Below, piece after piece: positions 1 to 9,347 of a stretch of DNA of 64,000 nt. The DNA is taken from NCBI GenBank assembly GCA_934394565.1, contig CAKRQV010000014.1, positions 21,672-85,671 on the forward strand, in the 5' to 3' direction. Numbering within the stretch: the first letter of the stretch is position 1; the number at the start of each line of letters is the position of its first letter. The notes beneath the pieces were generated by a model. It had not been told where the DNA came from. It did no database searches and was given only the letters and a program-made list of their open reading frames with translations. Origin of the DNA: an uncultured Lachnospiraceae bacterium. Its GTDB lineage: Bacteria > Bacillota > Clostridia > Lachnospirales > Lachnospiraceae. A program made the translations under genes and the position numbers.

Positions 1-809
1 GCGGTATGTATACCGCCGGTGTGCTGGATATCATGCTGGATCATCAGATTCGTTTTGATGGCATCATAGGTGTCAGCGCCGGAGCACTTTTTGGTGTGAA
101 TTATCTGTCCGGGCAGCGTGGCCGTGTGATTCGTTACAATAAGAAATATAACGGAAACAGAGACTATATGGGGCTGTTGCCGCTGCTGCGCGAGGGCAAT
201 ATCGTCAGCACCCGTTATGCCTATGACCGTGTGCCGAAGCTGTATGATGTATTTGATAATGAAACGTATAAGGTCAATACCGCAGAAACGCCGTTTTATG
301 CCGTAGTGACCAATATGAAAACCGGAGAGCCGGAATATATGCGGGTGGAGGATGTCTTTGCCCAGATGGATGTCCTGCGCGCGTCCGGGTCCATGCCCTT
401 TGTGTCGCATCCGGTAGAGATCGGCGGTCAGCAGTATCTGGACGGTGGCGTGGCCGACAGCATTCCCTTTGCTGCATTTGAAGAGCTTGGGTACGATCGT
501 ATCGTTGTTATCCTGACCCGCGATCTGGACTATCGCAAAAAGCCCATGTCTCCCCTGTTGATCGATGCGGGCTACCACAAATATCCGGAATTTGCCGCTC
601 AGCTGAAAAACCGCCACGAAGTTTACAATCGCAGCGTCCGCATTCTCAAACGACGCGAAGAAAAGGGCGAGATCTTTGTCGTCCGCCCCTCCGTCCCGAT
701 CACCATAAAACGTATTGAGAAAGATCCCGACAAGCTCCAGCTCGTCTACGAAGAGGGCATCAGGGATGCTGAAAAATGTATGGAAGCGTTGCAGAGGTTT
801 TTAGTGTGA
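1..809 (+). CDS. patatin-like phospholipase family protein (5' end outside window)
   Basis: Probable serine acyl hydrolase acting on phospholipid or other acyl esters, cytosolic or membrane-peripheral. The visible part carries the nucleophile elbow GVSAG and the second member of the Ser-Asp dyad in DGGVADSIPF. The first in-frame ATG is at 6, but the frame is open to base 1 and the codons before it fit the Arg-Gly of the glycine-rich oxyanion-hole motif that normally precedes MYTAGVLD. The real start is therefore upstream and the gene is cut by the window edge. It ends in TGA at 807-809, followed by a long palindrome rather than a simple terminator. The family call is firm; the substrate is unknown. 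Confidence 0.88.
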   Translation, partial: GMYTAGVLDIMLDHQIRFDGIIGVSAGALFGVNYLSGQRGRVIRYNKKYNGNRDYMGLLPLLREGNIVSTRYAYDRVPKLYDVFDNETYKVNTAETPFYAVVTNMKTGEPEYMRVEDVFAQMDVLRASGSMPFVSHPVEIGGQQYLDGGVADSIPFAAFEELGYDRIVVILTRDLDYRKKPMSPLLIDAGYHKYPEFAAQLKNRHEVYNRSVRILKRREEKGEIFVVRPSVPITIKRIEKDPDKLQLVYEEGIRDAEKCMEALQRFLV

Positions 810-832
810 TCCGGCAGGGTGAGTAGGGGGAC

Positions 833-1107
833 GGATGAGCACCAGCAGGCTTTTCGGGATGGCTCTTCCCGGGCAAATCCCGACGTTCGGGTGCTGGTTC
901 TAGGTGTGCAGCTTCCCGCCGGACAGGGTACCGTGGGGATTCGCTGCGTTTTCTGATGAAAACGCGGCTCAGGCCCCACTCATCAGCCGCCGGGTAAGCG
1001 GCTGATGCCCCTGTCCTCTGGTCAGCTGCGCACCAAGAACCAGCAGACCCTCACTTTAGGGATTTGCCCGGGAAGAGCCATCCCGAAAAGTCTGCCGGTG
1101 CTCATCC
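833..1107. repeat. long imperfect palindrome 1, branched
   Basis: Outer arms 833-881 and 1059-1107 are reverse complements at about 47 of 49 positions. A second pair of arms (about 891-914 and 1024-1047) continues the structure, and inside them lie a closing stem (921-928 with 1009-1017) and two smaller hairpins, one of them CATCAGCCGC/GCGGCTGATG at about 981-1006. As RNA it would fold into one branched structure of about 275 nt. No convincing ORF is present. Two other long palindromes in this window (18586-18812 and 27350-27501) have a similar plan but different arm sequences. Function unknown. Confidence 0.8.
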
Positions 1108-1155
1108 TGTTCTTTGGAAATTTGTGAAATATTAAGAGAATCTGGCATAAAAGGA

Positions 1156-1184
1156 TTGACAGGAAGATAAAAAAGAGATATAGT
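1156..1184 (+). promoter_or_regulatory. promoter of the rpn-type gene
   Basis: TTGACA at 1156-1161, a 17-bp spacer and TATAGT at 1179-1184. Transcription would start near 1191, leaving a leader of about 140 nt before the ATG at 1329. The rest of 1108-1328 is AT-rich with nothing else recognised. Confidence 0.6.
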
Positions 1185-1328
1185 AAATAGGACGAATAAA
1201 GTAGTTGTATATTTAACAGTATAAACGAAGCATTTCTGATCAGAATTCGTCATCAAAGGTTATCATTTCAAATTTAGCAGTCGCTGAGTATTTCAAAAAG
1301 CGAAAATAAAAACAGAACAAGGAGATGT

Positions 1329-2180
1329 ATGGGACAGAAGGATTTAAGTGAAAAGATTCTTGTGGCGTACAATGATGTATTTGCAGATATTGTCAACGTT
1401 TTTCTGTTTAACGGACAAAAGCAAATCCAGCCGGAAGAATTAGAGGACAGAGGGGCAAAGGCTTTCTATAAGGAAAATGGTGTATTACATGAGATGGAAA
1501 GAGATGTAGTCAAGCGATGGAAGAAAGAGGAGGTACGTTTTGCCTGTATCGGAGTTGAAAATCAGACGACTATAGATCCGGATATGCCATTACGGGTGAT
1601 CGGATATGATGGTGCGGCATACAGGGCACAGCTGGCTGATGAACAAAAGGGGCAGGAACGATATCCAGTAGTCACGATCGTGTTGTACTTTGGCTATGAT
1701 AAAAAATGGGACAAGCCGTTGCAGTTACTTGAAAAACTAACAATTCCAGAAAAACTGGATTCTTATGTGAGCGACTACAAAGTGAATCTGTTTGAGGTAG
1801 CCTGGCTGACGGACGAGCAGGTAGAGATGTTCCAGTCCGATTTTAAGGTTGTGGCAGATTATTTTGTACAAAAACGAAAGAATAACGACTATACGCCGAC
1901 AAACACAGAAATCAAACATGTGGAAGCGGTATTACAACTGCTTTCAATTATGGAGCATGACGACAGATTTGCGGAAGCAATCTACAGTGAAGATGGGAGG
2001 AAAGCGAAGAATATGTGTGATGTATTAGACGCTGCAGAACAGCGGGGAGTAGAACGTGGTGAGAAAAATCTGGGAATGGTTATCAAGCGTCTTCTTGGTG
2101 GTGAAGATAAGGAAACACTTCGACGTTCAGGAGTGAATGAAAAAACACTGAACTGGGCAGTGGAAGTATTGGGAATGTAG
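1329..2180 (+). CDS. Rpn family recombination-promoting nuclease / putative transposase
   Basis: A 283-residue protein of the Rpn/PD-(D/E)XK group, abundant in Lachnospiraceae. The stretch GVENQTTIDPDMPLRVIGYD (about residues 77-96), followed by a conserved tyrosine-rich segment with LYFGYDKKW, is characteristic of this family. The C-terminal third is helical and ends with the RGVERGEK-type basic/acidic segment and a short SGVNEKTL tail. The start ATG has AAGGAG just upstream. Known members cut DNA and stimulate RecA-independent recombination; this copy may act in the same way. A truncated paralogue follows immediately at 2222. The last bases of the gene and the next about 20 bp also occur at the end of the LysR-like fragment at 17.5 kb. 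Confidence 0.85.
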   Translation: MGQKDLSEKILVAYNDVFADIVNVFLFNGQKQIQPEELEDRGAKAFYKENGVLHEMERDVVKRWKKEEVRFACIGVENQTTIDPDMPLRVIGYDGAAYRAQLADEQKGQERYPVVTIVLYFGYDKKWDKPLQLLEKLTIPEKLDSYVSDYKVNLFEVAWLTDEQVEMFQSDFKVVADYFVQKRKNNDYTPTNTEIKHVEAVLQLLSIMEHDDRFAEAIYSEDGRKAKNMCDVLDAAEQRGVERGEKNLGMVIKRLLGGEDKETLRRSGVNEKTLNWAVEVLGM

Positions 2181-2185
2181 AAAAC

Positions 2186-2221
2186 AGGTCTTCGCCGTAT
2201 GTTTTATGCCCGGCGGAGCCT
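2186..2221 (+). terminator. truncated terminator-like hairpin after rpn
   Basis: AGGTCTTCGCC at 2186-2196 can pair with GGCGGAGCCT at 2212-2221. The left half is identical to the terminator after the gene ending at 17479, but the expected T-rich right arm is missing because the sequence changes directly into the rpn remnant at 2222. Confidence 0.45.
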
Positions 2222-2590
2222 AGGCAGGAACGATATCCAGTAGACACGATCGTGTTGTATTTTTGCTGTGATAAAAAGTGGGATAAGCCGTTGCATCTGC
2301 TTTCAGTCATGGAGCATGATGACAGATTTGTAGAAACAATCTACAGCGAAGACGGAGGTAAAGTTAAAAATATGTGTGATATATTAGATCTTGCGGAGCA
2401 GAGAGGTGAAGCCCGTGGCATAAAATTGGGTGAAGCGCGTGGCGTAAAATTAGGCGAAGAACGTGGCGCCAAAACTGTGATTGATCTTATTCGACGCTTA
2501 CTGAATGGAGAAGATGAGTCCACCATTCGAAAATCGGGTGTGAATGATGAACTGCTTAAAATGGCAGTAGGTGTACTGCAAAGGCAGTAA
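2222..2590 (+). pseudogene. decayed second copy of the Rpn-family gene
   Basis: The frame is open from 2222 and encodes ERYPVDTIVLYF, CDKKWDKPL and then directly LLSVMEHDDRF. It therefore matches the upstream gene around its residues 110-140, skips about 75 residues, and resumes at the SIMEHDDRF segment to run to a normal C-terminus ending at 2590. There is no N-terminal nuclease half and no ribosome binding site. It carries a short in-phase repeat (GEARGIKLGEARGVKLGEE) that the intact copy lacks. This is a tandem paralogue reduced by a 5' truncation and an internal deletion. A GTG at 2252 could in principle start a 112-residue peptide, but no evidence favours expression. Confidence 0.75.
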
Positions 2591-2632
2591 GTTTAACAGC
2601 TGGTGTATTATTTTACAGATATATTCTTTGTC

Positions 2633-2669
2633 ATATTGCAGGGCTTTCTTGAGGAATGCCCTGCAATAT
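2633..2669 (+). terminator. hairpin terminator
   Basis: Perfect 12-bp stem ATATTGCAGGGC / GCCCTGCAATAT with a 13-nt loop. The run of T after it is short, so it is only moderately convincing as a Rho-independent terminator. It separates the rpn pair from the surface-protein operon. Confidence 0.6.
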
Positions 2670-2803
2670 TCATATCGTTTTGGAAACGGTATAACATAAA
2701 AGTACTATACCATCATTCTTATGAAGAAAAATGGCATGAAATCAGCAAATAAAAACACTATAAAAATAAACCAATGCCAAAATGGTATACCACGTAGAAT
2801 GAA

Positions 2804-2834
2804 TTGACAGAAATATACCGGGGGGGGGTAAACT
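2804..2834 (+). promoter_or_regulatory. promoter with a G9 tract in the spacer (candidate phase-variable promoter)
   Basis: TTGACA at 2804-2809 and TAAACT at 2829-2834 are separated by 19 bp, nine of which are consecutive G (2820-2828). Loss of two G would give the optimal 17-bp spacing. Transcription would start near 2841, leaving a leader of about 280 nt before the surface-protein ATG at 3123. The leader contains the stem-loop at 3017-3061; no known riboswitch was recognised between 2841 and 3016. Confidence 0.5.
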
Positions 2835-3016
2835 GAGCATGAGGAATCCTCTGCAAATGTGCTGAAAATGCCATACGTCCCTGCAAACCAAAGTATACTA
2901 CGTCGTACAGTCGGCAGGCAGTGGATTTCTCCTTTATGACTGTTGCGGGCATATAAAGAAGTAAGATTGGACAGACCGAAAGCATACAGTTGCAGAAGTT
3001 CTGTCCTTTTTTTATT

Positions 3017-3061
3017 TTGCAGCAAAGCAGGCTGGCTGAGGTAAAGCCTGTTTTGCTGCAA
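3017..3061 (+). promoter_or_regulatory. stem-loop in the leader of the surface-protein gene
   Basis: Arms TTGCAGCAAAGCAGGCT and AGCCTGTTTTGCTGCAA pair at 16 of 17 positions around an 11-nt loop. It lies about 50 nt upstream of the ribosome binding site AAAGGAG that serves the ATG at 3123. There is no T-run after it, so an mRNA-stabilising or translational role is more likely than termination. Confidence 0.5.
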
Positions 3062-3122
3062 AAGGAGCATATGCAGACGACGGTCAAAACAAAAAATAAA
3101 AACAAAGGAGAGGAAAAGTGGT

Positions 3123-6100
3123 ATGAAATTATCAAAGCAATGCCAACGAGTGTTAAGCTTACTGCTGGCCATACTGTTTCTGGCTACGAGTATGCCGTCG
3201 TCTGTTTATGCGTCAGAGATATCGGTAAGCCCGGAAGCTGCGTATACGGAAAGCATGGACGAAGCTGACATGCAGGAAGACGAAGTGGCAGAAGAACAGC
3301 CGGATGCACAGATACAGGAAGAGCAACCGGAAGACAAAGAAAAAGAAGAACTGTCTGCGGAAGTATCGGATGTGACTAAACAAGACGATGCAGAAGTGAA
3401 GGCAGAAGAAAATAAAACTGTAGCCGATACAGAATCTGCACAGGATACAGATAGTGCAGTTGTATTGGATATGGATGCCAGTGATGGAGAGGCTGCAGAG
3501 GTTGAAACAACACCGGTTGTTGAAGATTTAAAGATTGTAACAGGGAGTTTCAATACAAGCAGTCCAAATCCGGCAAATTATCTGGATGCATTGAATAATG
3601 CATTTGATCGTAATACATCAGAATATCAAGATGTAACAATGACGGATTTCGGATATAAAGTATATATACATTTGAGCGATGAAATCAATGAGATACGTAA
3701 TCAGGGGAACTTTATTTGGTATACGATTTATTATGATGACGAGAAGGGAACCGGGCCAAGAGATACTGATATAATAAATATGGCAAGCGGTGGTTGGATT
3801 GTTCCTTTTCAATTTAACAGTAGTGAAATCTCCACAGGAAAAGAGACGAAGATTTCTCTTCAGCTTGGTACAAAAAAAGATGGAGATTGGGACATTTCCG
3901 AGACATATGTATTTCATGTTACATTCATACGTGGATTATCGACATTACAGGTAAAGGACAGCGATAATAAGAGGATTACGCTAACACCATCGAGTCCAAC
4001 GAACGCAAATACTTTAACAAATGTATTTGCGGGTCTAATTGATAAAGATTTAAGTACAGTTAAACTGACAGTCAAACCTTCGAGCACAGTTGCAAAGGCA
4101 TATATAGGAGAAGATGCGTTTGATGGTACTGCAAAAGAAATTTCACTTGCATCGTATAAAAATGATGATAATACATATGCTATTATCCCGATCCGTTTAG
4201 TATGGCCAGGAACAGGTGACCTTGGGGAGCAGCATCGAGATTATGAAATACGGTTAAAACTTGTAGATTTTACCCCGAGTATCACTATGCAGCCAGCGGA
4301 TGTGGAATGTGAACAAGGCACTACAGCAACTCTGACTGTAGGAGCAGCAGCAGAAAGTGGAACGCTGACTTATCAGTGGTATGAAGTAGATGGAGAGACA
4401 AAGACAGCCATTGAAGAAGCTACAAATGCAAGTTATACGCCAGACACAACAGAAATTGGTGAAAAAAATTATTGCTGTGTCGTAACAAATACTGCCAATA
4501 AAAAGACGTATACGGCAACCAGTAATGTAGTAAAAGTTAATGTTGTTAAGCCCAAAGTACATGTAGTTACTGACATGAAGATCATCGCCGGAGAATATTC
4601 TGCAGATGATCCGAGCCAGTATGTAGATGCACTGGGTGGAAAATTTAAAGTCGGGACAATGGAATATGACAATATTGGTCTGACTATAAATAGTACAAAG
4701 GTCTATCTGAAACTCAGTGATGAAATCCGCCAGGATGGTACAGTTAGCTATGCATATACCATTGATGGCAAAAGCTATAGTGGTTGTAACGGCGAAGTGA
4801 CTGAAGATGCAGCCGCAGGTAAAACGGTAGCGTTCTCTTTTAATGGCAACTTATTTGGAAAAGGTGAAACGCAGAAATTAGAACTTAAAGTCGGAACTAA
4901 AAAAGACGGCGAATGGGATAATGTAGAAACATATACATTCAATTTCTATAACATGTGGTATGTAATCCAGTTGAATGTACAGGCAAATGGAATGCCAGTG
5001 GCACTCACACCAGAAAGGAATAGTGGTGCGGCAACATTTGAAAATACATTCAGAGGATATGTTGCCAAAAGTACAACTTCTGTTAATCTGGATGTAATGT
5101 CTGGATATGTTACTGATCTATATATTGATGGTGAAAAGAGCGAGAAAGCAACAGCTGTTAAGTTAAAGAAATATCTCACAGAGGCAGGAGATAAGGCTGT
5201 TATCCCATTTACTATTAAATGGTCAGGGAATGATGGAACCGAAAGAACCAGAGAATATACCATTGAATTAAGCCTTGTAGATGCTCCGGTGATAACATCA
5301 CATCCACAGAATTCTTTGCAGAAAAAAGATATGCCAGCTGCTGCATTATCAGTTGCAGCAGCGATTGAGGGAAATGGAGAACTGTCCTATCAGTGGTATG
5401 AAGTTGTTTCCAATAAAGAAACTGCTATTGAGAATGCAACGGAAGCAAGTTATGTACCGTCTACAGCAGAACTGGGAGATAGAACATATTATTGCGTAGT
5501 AACAAATACGATTGATGGACAGGTATATACACAGAAAAGTAATACGGCAAAAGTATCTGTTGTTGATATAGATCCACCGCAGATTACAGACCAGCCTTCA
5601 GATGTTACCTGTGCAAAAGATGCTGCGGCTTCCGTATATGTAACAGTTGCAAAACCAGAAGAAGGTTCAATTTTGTACTTTTGGTATGATGTGTCCGATA
5701 CTAGTAGGGCACTTACTAATGGTCATACATATATGGTTGATACATCTGTTGTGGGTACAAGGGAATATTATTGTACTATTAGATGGAGTTACAATGGTAA
5801 GTCCTACAGTATAAATTCTGACATAGCGAAAGTAACTGTTGATGAAAACTGGACAGGCATCAACTATACGCCGGTAATCACAAAGCAACCAGAAGCAGTG
5901 ATCTGTGATAAAGGTGACAAAGTAGAACTGTCAGTTGAGGCAACAGGAACAGCTGATGGTCAACTGAGTTATCAGTGGTATAACGGTAATAGTCCGATAG
6001 AGGGAGAAACTGCAACAACGTTCATTCCGGCAACAGATTCCAATATTAGTAAGAGCTATTACTGTGAAGTAACCAATACGGTCAATGATAAGAAATATAT

Positions 6101-9100
6101 AGCAAAATCAAAATCGGTAAGGCTAAAACCAAACCTGACTTATATTACGCCGCCGACGTTTATCAGGGAATTTGGTTCTTATTATAAAGACAGTGTAAAA
6201 GCAGAAGAAATAAAAGAATATCCGACAGAATATAGTGCAGGAGAAACGCTACTGCCGATGTATTTTCAGTATCAGCAGAAAGATAACAAAGTTACCTATA
6301 CACATGAGGTATATCATAGCCTGACATCCTCTTTTGATGATGCAGAACTTGTTGAAAATACGCAATTAGGATTGGGATCAACTTCAGGTGGAGGTTATGA
6401 ATCTTACATGCAGGTGAACACGGCATATGACGAAGGTGTTCACTACTTCTTCTTAAAACTCACAGTTTCTGCCACGAATGATGATAGTGTTGACCCCGTA
6501 TCCGTTATCAGTGGACCGGTAGCTATCACCATCGCTCCTATGGAGTATGGATTTGAAGGTACAGGTTCTTCGACAGATCCTTATAAGATCAACAGCGTAG
6601 ATGACCTTGTTAAACTGCAGGAGTTCGTAAATAACGGTACAGCATTCCAGGGAAAATACTTCCAATTTACGGATAATATTACACTCCCGGATAACTGGAC
6701 ACCGATGGGATGCACTGTAGATGGAACATCTAATGTAAATAATGTATCCAATCTGCATGTTTTCTCCGGTATCATTGACGGTAACGGAAAAACTTTGACA
6801 GTTCCGGCTGGTGGACTTCCACTGTTGGGCTATGTGAAAGATACAACGGTAAAGAACTTAAATATTTATGGTACACAGATCAAAGGTGCCGGATTGGTAA
6901 ACAATTACACAGGTGTTGGTCTGGATGGAAATGCCATCACGATTGAAAATGTAAGAGTAAAGAGCGGCACAACAACTCTGAAATCCGGCCTTATTGCTTC
7001 GACCGGCGGTAATGGTTATGCCTGCGCAAGTAGTGGATTTGTTATTACCATCCGTAACTGCGTGATTGAAGAGGGTGTAACGGTTGGTTATGATGGCAGC
7101 CAGAGTCAGATTGGTTCTTTTGCAGGACGTATCAACGGTACAGTTGAAAACTGTGAAAGCTCGGCCACAGTAAAAGGTGGCAGCTACGTTGGTGGTATTA
7201 TTGGTGGACGTGATAATGCCATGAGCCAGTGTGTTGTTAAAAATTCCAAATTCCACGGCACAGTCGAAGCCAGTTCCTACGCCGGTGGTATTGTCGGTGG
7301 CGGCTATGACAACCAGACAGCACCGAACGGCGCATGCCCGACGATCATGAACTGTACAGTAGATGGTACAGTCAAAGGTAACGAGCGTGTCGGCGGTATC
7401 TTCGGTGGTGATGGTTATGTTGCCCAGACATGGAGTAACGTTGTTGGTGCCATCAGTGCCAATACATTTACCGGTAAAGTCAGCGGTAATAAGTACGTTG
7501 GTGGTATCATCGGTTACCGCAATAGTTTAAACCGCTATGATAATATCGCAGGTAATAAATACGCTGCTGATTGTGGTGCAGACAAGGGTATTGGATTTGT
7601 AAAATATCTGGATACAAGCTATGCAAACCCGACCACAATGGATGGAACTATTGTCATCTGTACAGCAGGAAGTACAACAAGCTGTCTGACAGTAGAAGGC
7701 TGTGCATGGAAAGTGGATCACAACCGTGAGGATGACCCGCTCGGCAAGGATGCCGATGCACTTTGCGCAAAGATCGGCGGTTCTGATACTCCAACTTGTT
7801 ATGAACTGACTGTAAGCGGTACATATAAGACCGAGTATATCGAGGGCGAAGACCTCGACCTGACAGGTATCGTACTGACCGCTTCATGGACAAACTATAC
7901 AACAAGCACTGTCGATATCAAAGATGTCAAAATAGAAGGCTACGATAAGACAAAGACCGGTGAGCAGACGATTGGCCTGATCTACGGCGCAGCCAAAGCG
8001 TATATCACTATTACAGTAAAACCGAATGCAAATAAGATCAGTGTCAAAGTCTTTATCCAGGGCGATGACAAGCACAGCAACCCGACAGATAATAAGGGCC
8101 CGCACGGCTTTGCAAGAGGCGGCCTGACCACATGGGTAAATGTGAACGTGGAAGCCAGCACATCCGAAACCGTATGGGATGTACTGAAACGTGTCATGGA
8201 AGACAAGAAGCTGAAATACGTGGCCGACAGCAACAACAGCTACGGTTCCATGTATATCCGTTCTGTCAACGGTCTTGGCGAGTTTGACAATGGCCAGAAT
8301 TCCGGCTGGATGTACACAGTCAATGACAAACATCCGAACGTTGGTGTAGATAAAACCTATGTGAAAGATGGTGATGTGATCGTGCTGCATTATACAGATG
8401 ATTACAGCTACGAAGAGGGTGGTGACAACTACGGCAAGAACCCGACAACTCCGTCGGAACCGTCCAAGCCATCTACACCATCCGAGCCGTCCAAACCATC
8501 TGAGCCATCTAAACCGTCAACACCGTCAACACCGTCGACACCGTCGACACCATCAACACCGTCCACGCCGTCTATACCATCTACCCCGGCCCACAGCCAC
8601 AGCTACGGTGCATGGGTAACCACAGTGGCAGCTACAGTCTTTAATGCAGAGACACAGGAAAGGACCTGCAGCTGCGGTGCCAAGGAGACGAGGGTTGTAG
8701 GCACAGCCCTGACCCCGACGATCAGTGTGAACGCCACAACGATCCCGCTGAAACGCAAACAGACCACAACAGGCTTTAAGGTAACCGGACTGGCCAATGG
8801 CGACAGTGTACAGTCCTATACCTCCAGCAATAAGAAGATCTTTACCGTAGACAACAAGGGCAAGATCAAAGCCGGAAAGAAGACGGGCAAGGCGAAGCTG
8901 ACCATTACCTTAAAGAGCGGCCTGAAGAAGGTCGTAACCGTAAAGGTACAGAAGAAAGCCGTTAAGACGACAAAGATCGTCGGCGTAACCAGAAACCTGA
9001 CCTTAAAGAAAGGCGAGAAAGCCGTACTGAAACCGACCGTACAGCCGTTCACCTCCAAACAGAAGCTGCGCTACTCTTCCAATAAGAAGAAAGTAGCCAC

Positions 9101-9203
9101 CGTATCTTCCAAGGGTGTGATCAAGGCAAAGAAAGCCGGAAAAGCTACGATTACCGTGAAATCCGGCAGCAAGAAGGTCAAAGTAACAGTTAAGGTACAG
9201 TAA
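3123..9203 (+). CDS. large secreted Ig-like / GLUG / DUF4430 surface protein
   Basis: A 2026-residue exported protein. Signal peptide 1-30 (cleavage after VYA), then an acidic low-complexity stretch to about 130. Two copies of a module starting DLKIVTGSF / DMKIIAGEY lie at about 133-276 and 479-617. Ig-like modules containing YQWYE and YYC lie at about 383-476, 720-814, 817-912 and 915-1003. GLUG-like glycine repeats (YVGGIIGG, YAGGIVGG) lie at about 1322-1472, then a group-3 bacterial Ig domain, and DUF4430 at about 1636-1773 with the hallmark NSGWMYTVN. A Pro-Ser-Thr linker (about 1771-1822), a CSCG-containing segment and two lysine-rich Big_2 domains complete the C-terminus. There is no LPXTG motif; the basic end may bind the wall. 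DUF4430 is the fold of the transcobalamin C-terminal domain. First gene of the block that ends with an ECF importer. GC content appears to rise from about 6.5 kb onward, suggesting a mosaic gene. Confidence 0.85.
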   Translation: MKLSKQCQRVLSLLLAILFLATSMPSSVYASEISVSPEAAYTESMDEADMQEDEVAEEQPDAQIQEEQPEDKEKEELSAEVSDVTKQDDAEVKAEENKTVADTESAQDTDSAVVLDMDASDGEAAEVETTPVVEDLKIVTGSFNTSSPNPANYLDALNNAFDRNTSEYQDVTMTDFGYKVYIHLSDEINEIRNQGNFIWYTIYYDDEKGTGPRDTDIINMASGGWIVPFQFNSSEISTGKETKISLQLGTKKDGDWDISETYVFHVTFIRGLSTLQVKDSDNKRITLTPSSPTNANTLTNVFAGLIDKDLSTVKLTVKPSSTVAKAYIGEDAFDGTAKEISLASYKNDDNTYAIIPIRLVWPGTGDLGEQHRDYEIRLKLVDFTPSITMQPADVECEQGTTATLTVGAAAESGTLTYQWYEVDGETKTAIEEATNASYTPDTTEIGEKNYCCVVTNTANKKTYTATSNVVKVNVVKPKVHVVTDMKIIAGEYSADDPSQYVDALGGKFKVGTMEYDNIGLTINSTKVYLKLSDEIRQDGTVSYAYTIDGKSYSGCNGEVTEDAAAGKTVAFSFNGNLFGKGETQKLELKVGTKKDGEWDNVETYTFNFYNMWYVIQLNVQANGMPVALTPERNSGAATFENTFRGYVAKSTTSVNLDVMSGYVTDLYIDGEKSEKATAVKLKKYLTEAGDKAVIPFTIKWSGNDGTERTREYTIELSLVDAPVITSHPQNSLQKKDMPAAALSVAAAIEGNGELSYQWYEVVSNKETAIENATEASYVPSTAELGDRTYYCVVTNTIDGQVYTQKSNTAKVSVVDIDPPQITDQPSDVTCAKDAAASVYVTVAKPEEGSILYFWYDVSDTSRALTNGHTYMVDTSVVGTREYYCTIRWSYNGKSYSINSDIAKVTVDENWTGINYTPVITKQPEAVICDKGDKVELSVEATGTADGQLSYQWYNGNSPIEGETATTFIPATDSNISKSYYCEVTNTVNDKKYIAKSKSVRLKPNLTYITPPTFIREFGSYYKDSVKAEEIKEYPTEYSAGETLLPMYFQYQQKDNKVTYTHEVYHSLTSSFDDAELVENTQLGLGSTSGGGYESYMQVNTAYDEGVHYFFLKLTVSATNDDSVDPVSVISGPVAITIAPMEYGFEGTGSSTDPYKINSVDDLVKLQEFVNNGTAFQGKYFQFTDNITLPDNWTPMGCTVDGTSNVNNVSNLHVFSGIIDGNGKTLTVPAGGLPLLGYVKDTTVKNLNIYGTQIKGAGLVNNYTGVGLDGNAITIENVRVKSGTTTLKSGLIASTGGNGYACASSGFVITIRNCVIEEGVTVGYDGSQSQIGSFAGRINGTVENCESSATVKGGSYVGGIIGGRDNAMSQCVVKNSKFHGTVEASSYAGGIVGGGYDNQTAPNGACPTIMNCTVDGTVKGNERVGGIFGGDGYVAQTWSNVVGAISANTFTGKVSGNKYVGGIIGYRNSLNRYDNIAGNKYAADCGADKGIGFVKYLDTSYANPTTMDGTIVICTAGSTTSCLTVEGCAWKVDHNREDDPLGKDADALCAKIGGSDTPTCYELTVSGTYKTEYIEGEDLDLTGIVLTASWTNYTTSTVDIKDVKIEGYDKTKTGEQTIGLIYGAAKAYITITVKPNANKISVKVFIQGDDKHSNPTDNKGPHGFARGGLTTWVNVNVEASTSETVWDVLKRVMEDKKLKYVADSNNSYGSMYIRSVNGLGEFDNGQNSGWMYTVNDKHPNVGVDKTYVKDGDVIVLHYTDDYSYEEGGDNYGKNPTTPSEPSKPSTPSEPSKPSEPSKPSTPSTPSTPSTPSTPSTPSIPSTPAHSHSYGAWVTTVAATVFNAETQERTCSCGAKETRVVGTALTPTISVNATTIPLKRKQTTTGFKVTGLANGDSVQSYTSSNKKIFTVDNKGKIKAGKKTGKAKLTITLKSGLKKVVTVKVQKKAVKTTKIVGVTRNLTLKKGEKAVLKPTVQPFTSKQKLRYSSNKKKVATVSSKGVIKAKKAGKATITVKSGSKKVKVTVKVQ

Positions 9204-9255
9204 ATTCCATAAATCCCCTGTATCCGGGTGTGTAATCCGCGCCCGCAGGGGAAAA

Positions 9256-9296
9256 CAAAGCAAACCGCACTGTCAGTGGGCAGTGCGGCGCTTTGG
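9256..9296 (+). terminator. strong stem-loop between surface protein and toroid gene
   Basis: CAAAGC...GCTTTG outside and CCGCACTG/CAGTGCGG inside form an interrupted 14-bp stem. A second hairpin (CCCCTG...CAGGGG, about 9214-9251) precedes it. Without a long T-run these may be partial terminators or mRNA-processing signals that lower expression of the downstream genes. Confidence 0.5.
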
Positions 9297-9347
9297 TATT
9301 TGAAAAAATTCAGAAAGACAAGGAACTTTTCAGCAGCGGAGGAAGAG

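Noticed and set aside
1056..1256. Minus-strand 66-codon ORF across palindrome 1
   Set aside because: No ribosome site, and it runs through the hairpin arm; explained by the repeat.
2786..2905. Invertible promoter flanked by GTATACCACGTAG and GTATACTACGTCG
   Set aside because: The two stretches resemble each other both directly and inversely because they are themselves partly palindromic; the inverted match is only about 10 of 13, too weak for an inversion site.
2841..3016. Possible cobalamin or cyclic-di-GMP riboswitch in the leader of the surface-protein operon
   Set aside because: I looked for the B12-box and GEMM core sequences; only isolated short matches such as CTGCAAACC and GGCAGGCAGTGG were found, not in the right order.
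3071..3268. Small ORF starting just after AAAGGAG and overlapping the surface-protein start
   Set aside because: The ribosome site is only 3 nt from its ATG, the product has no recognisable feature and it runs out of frame through the signal-peptide coding region.
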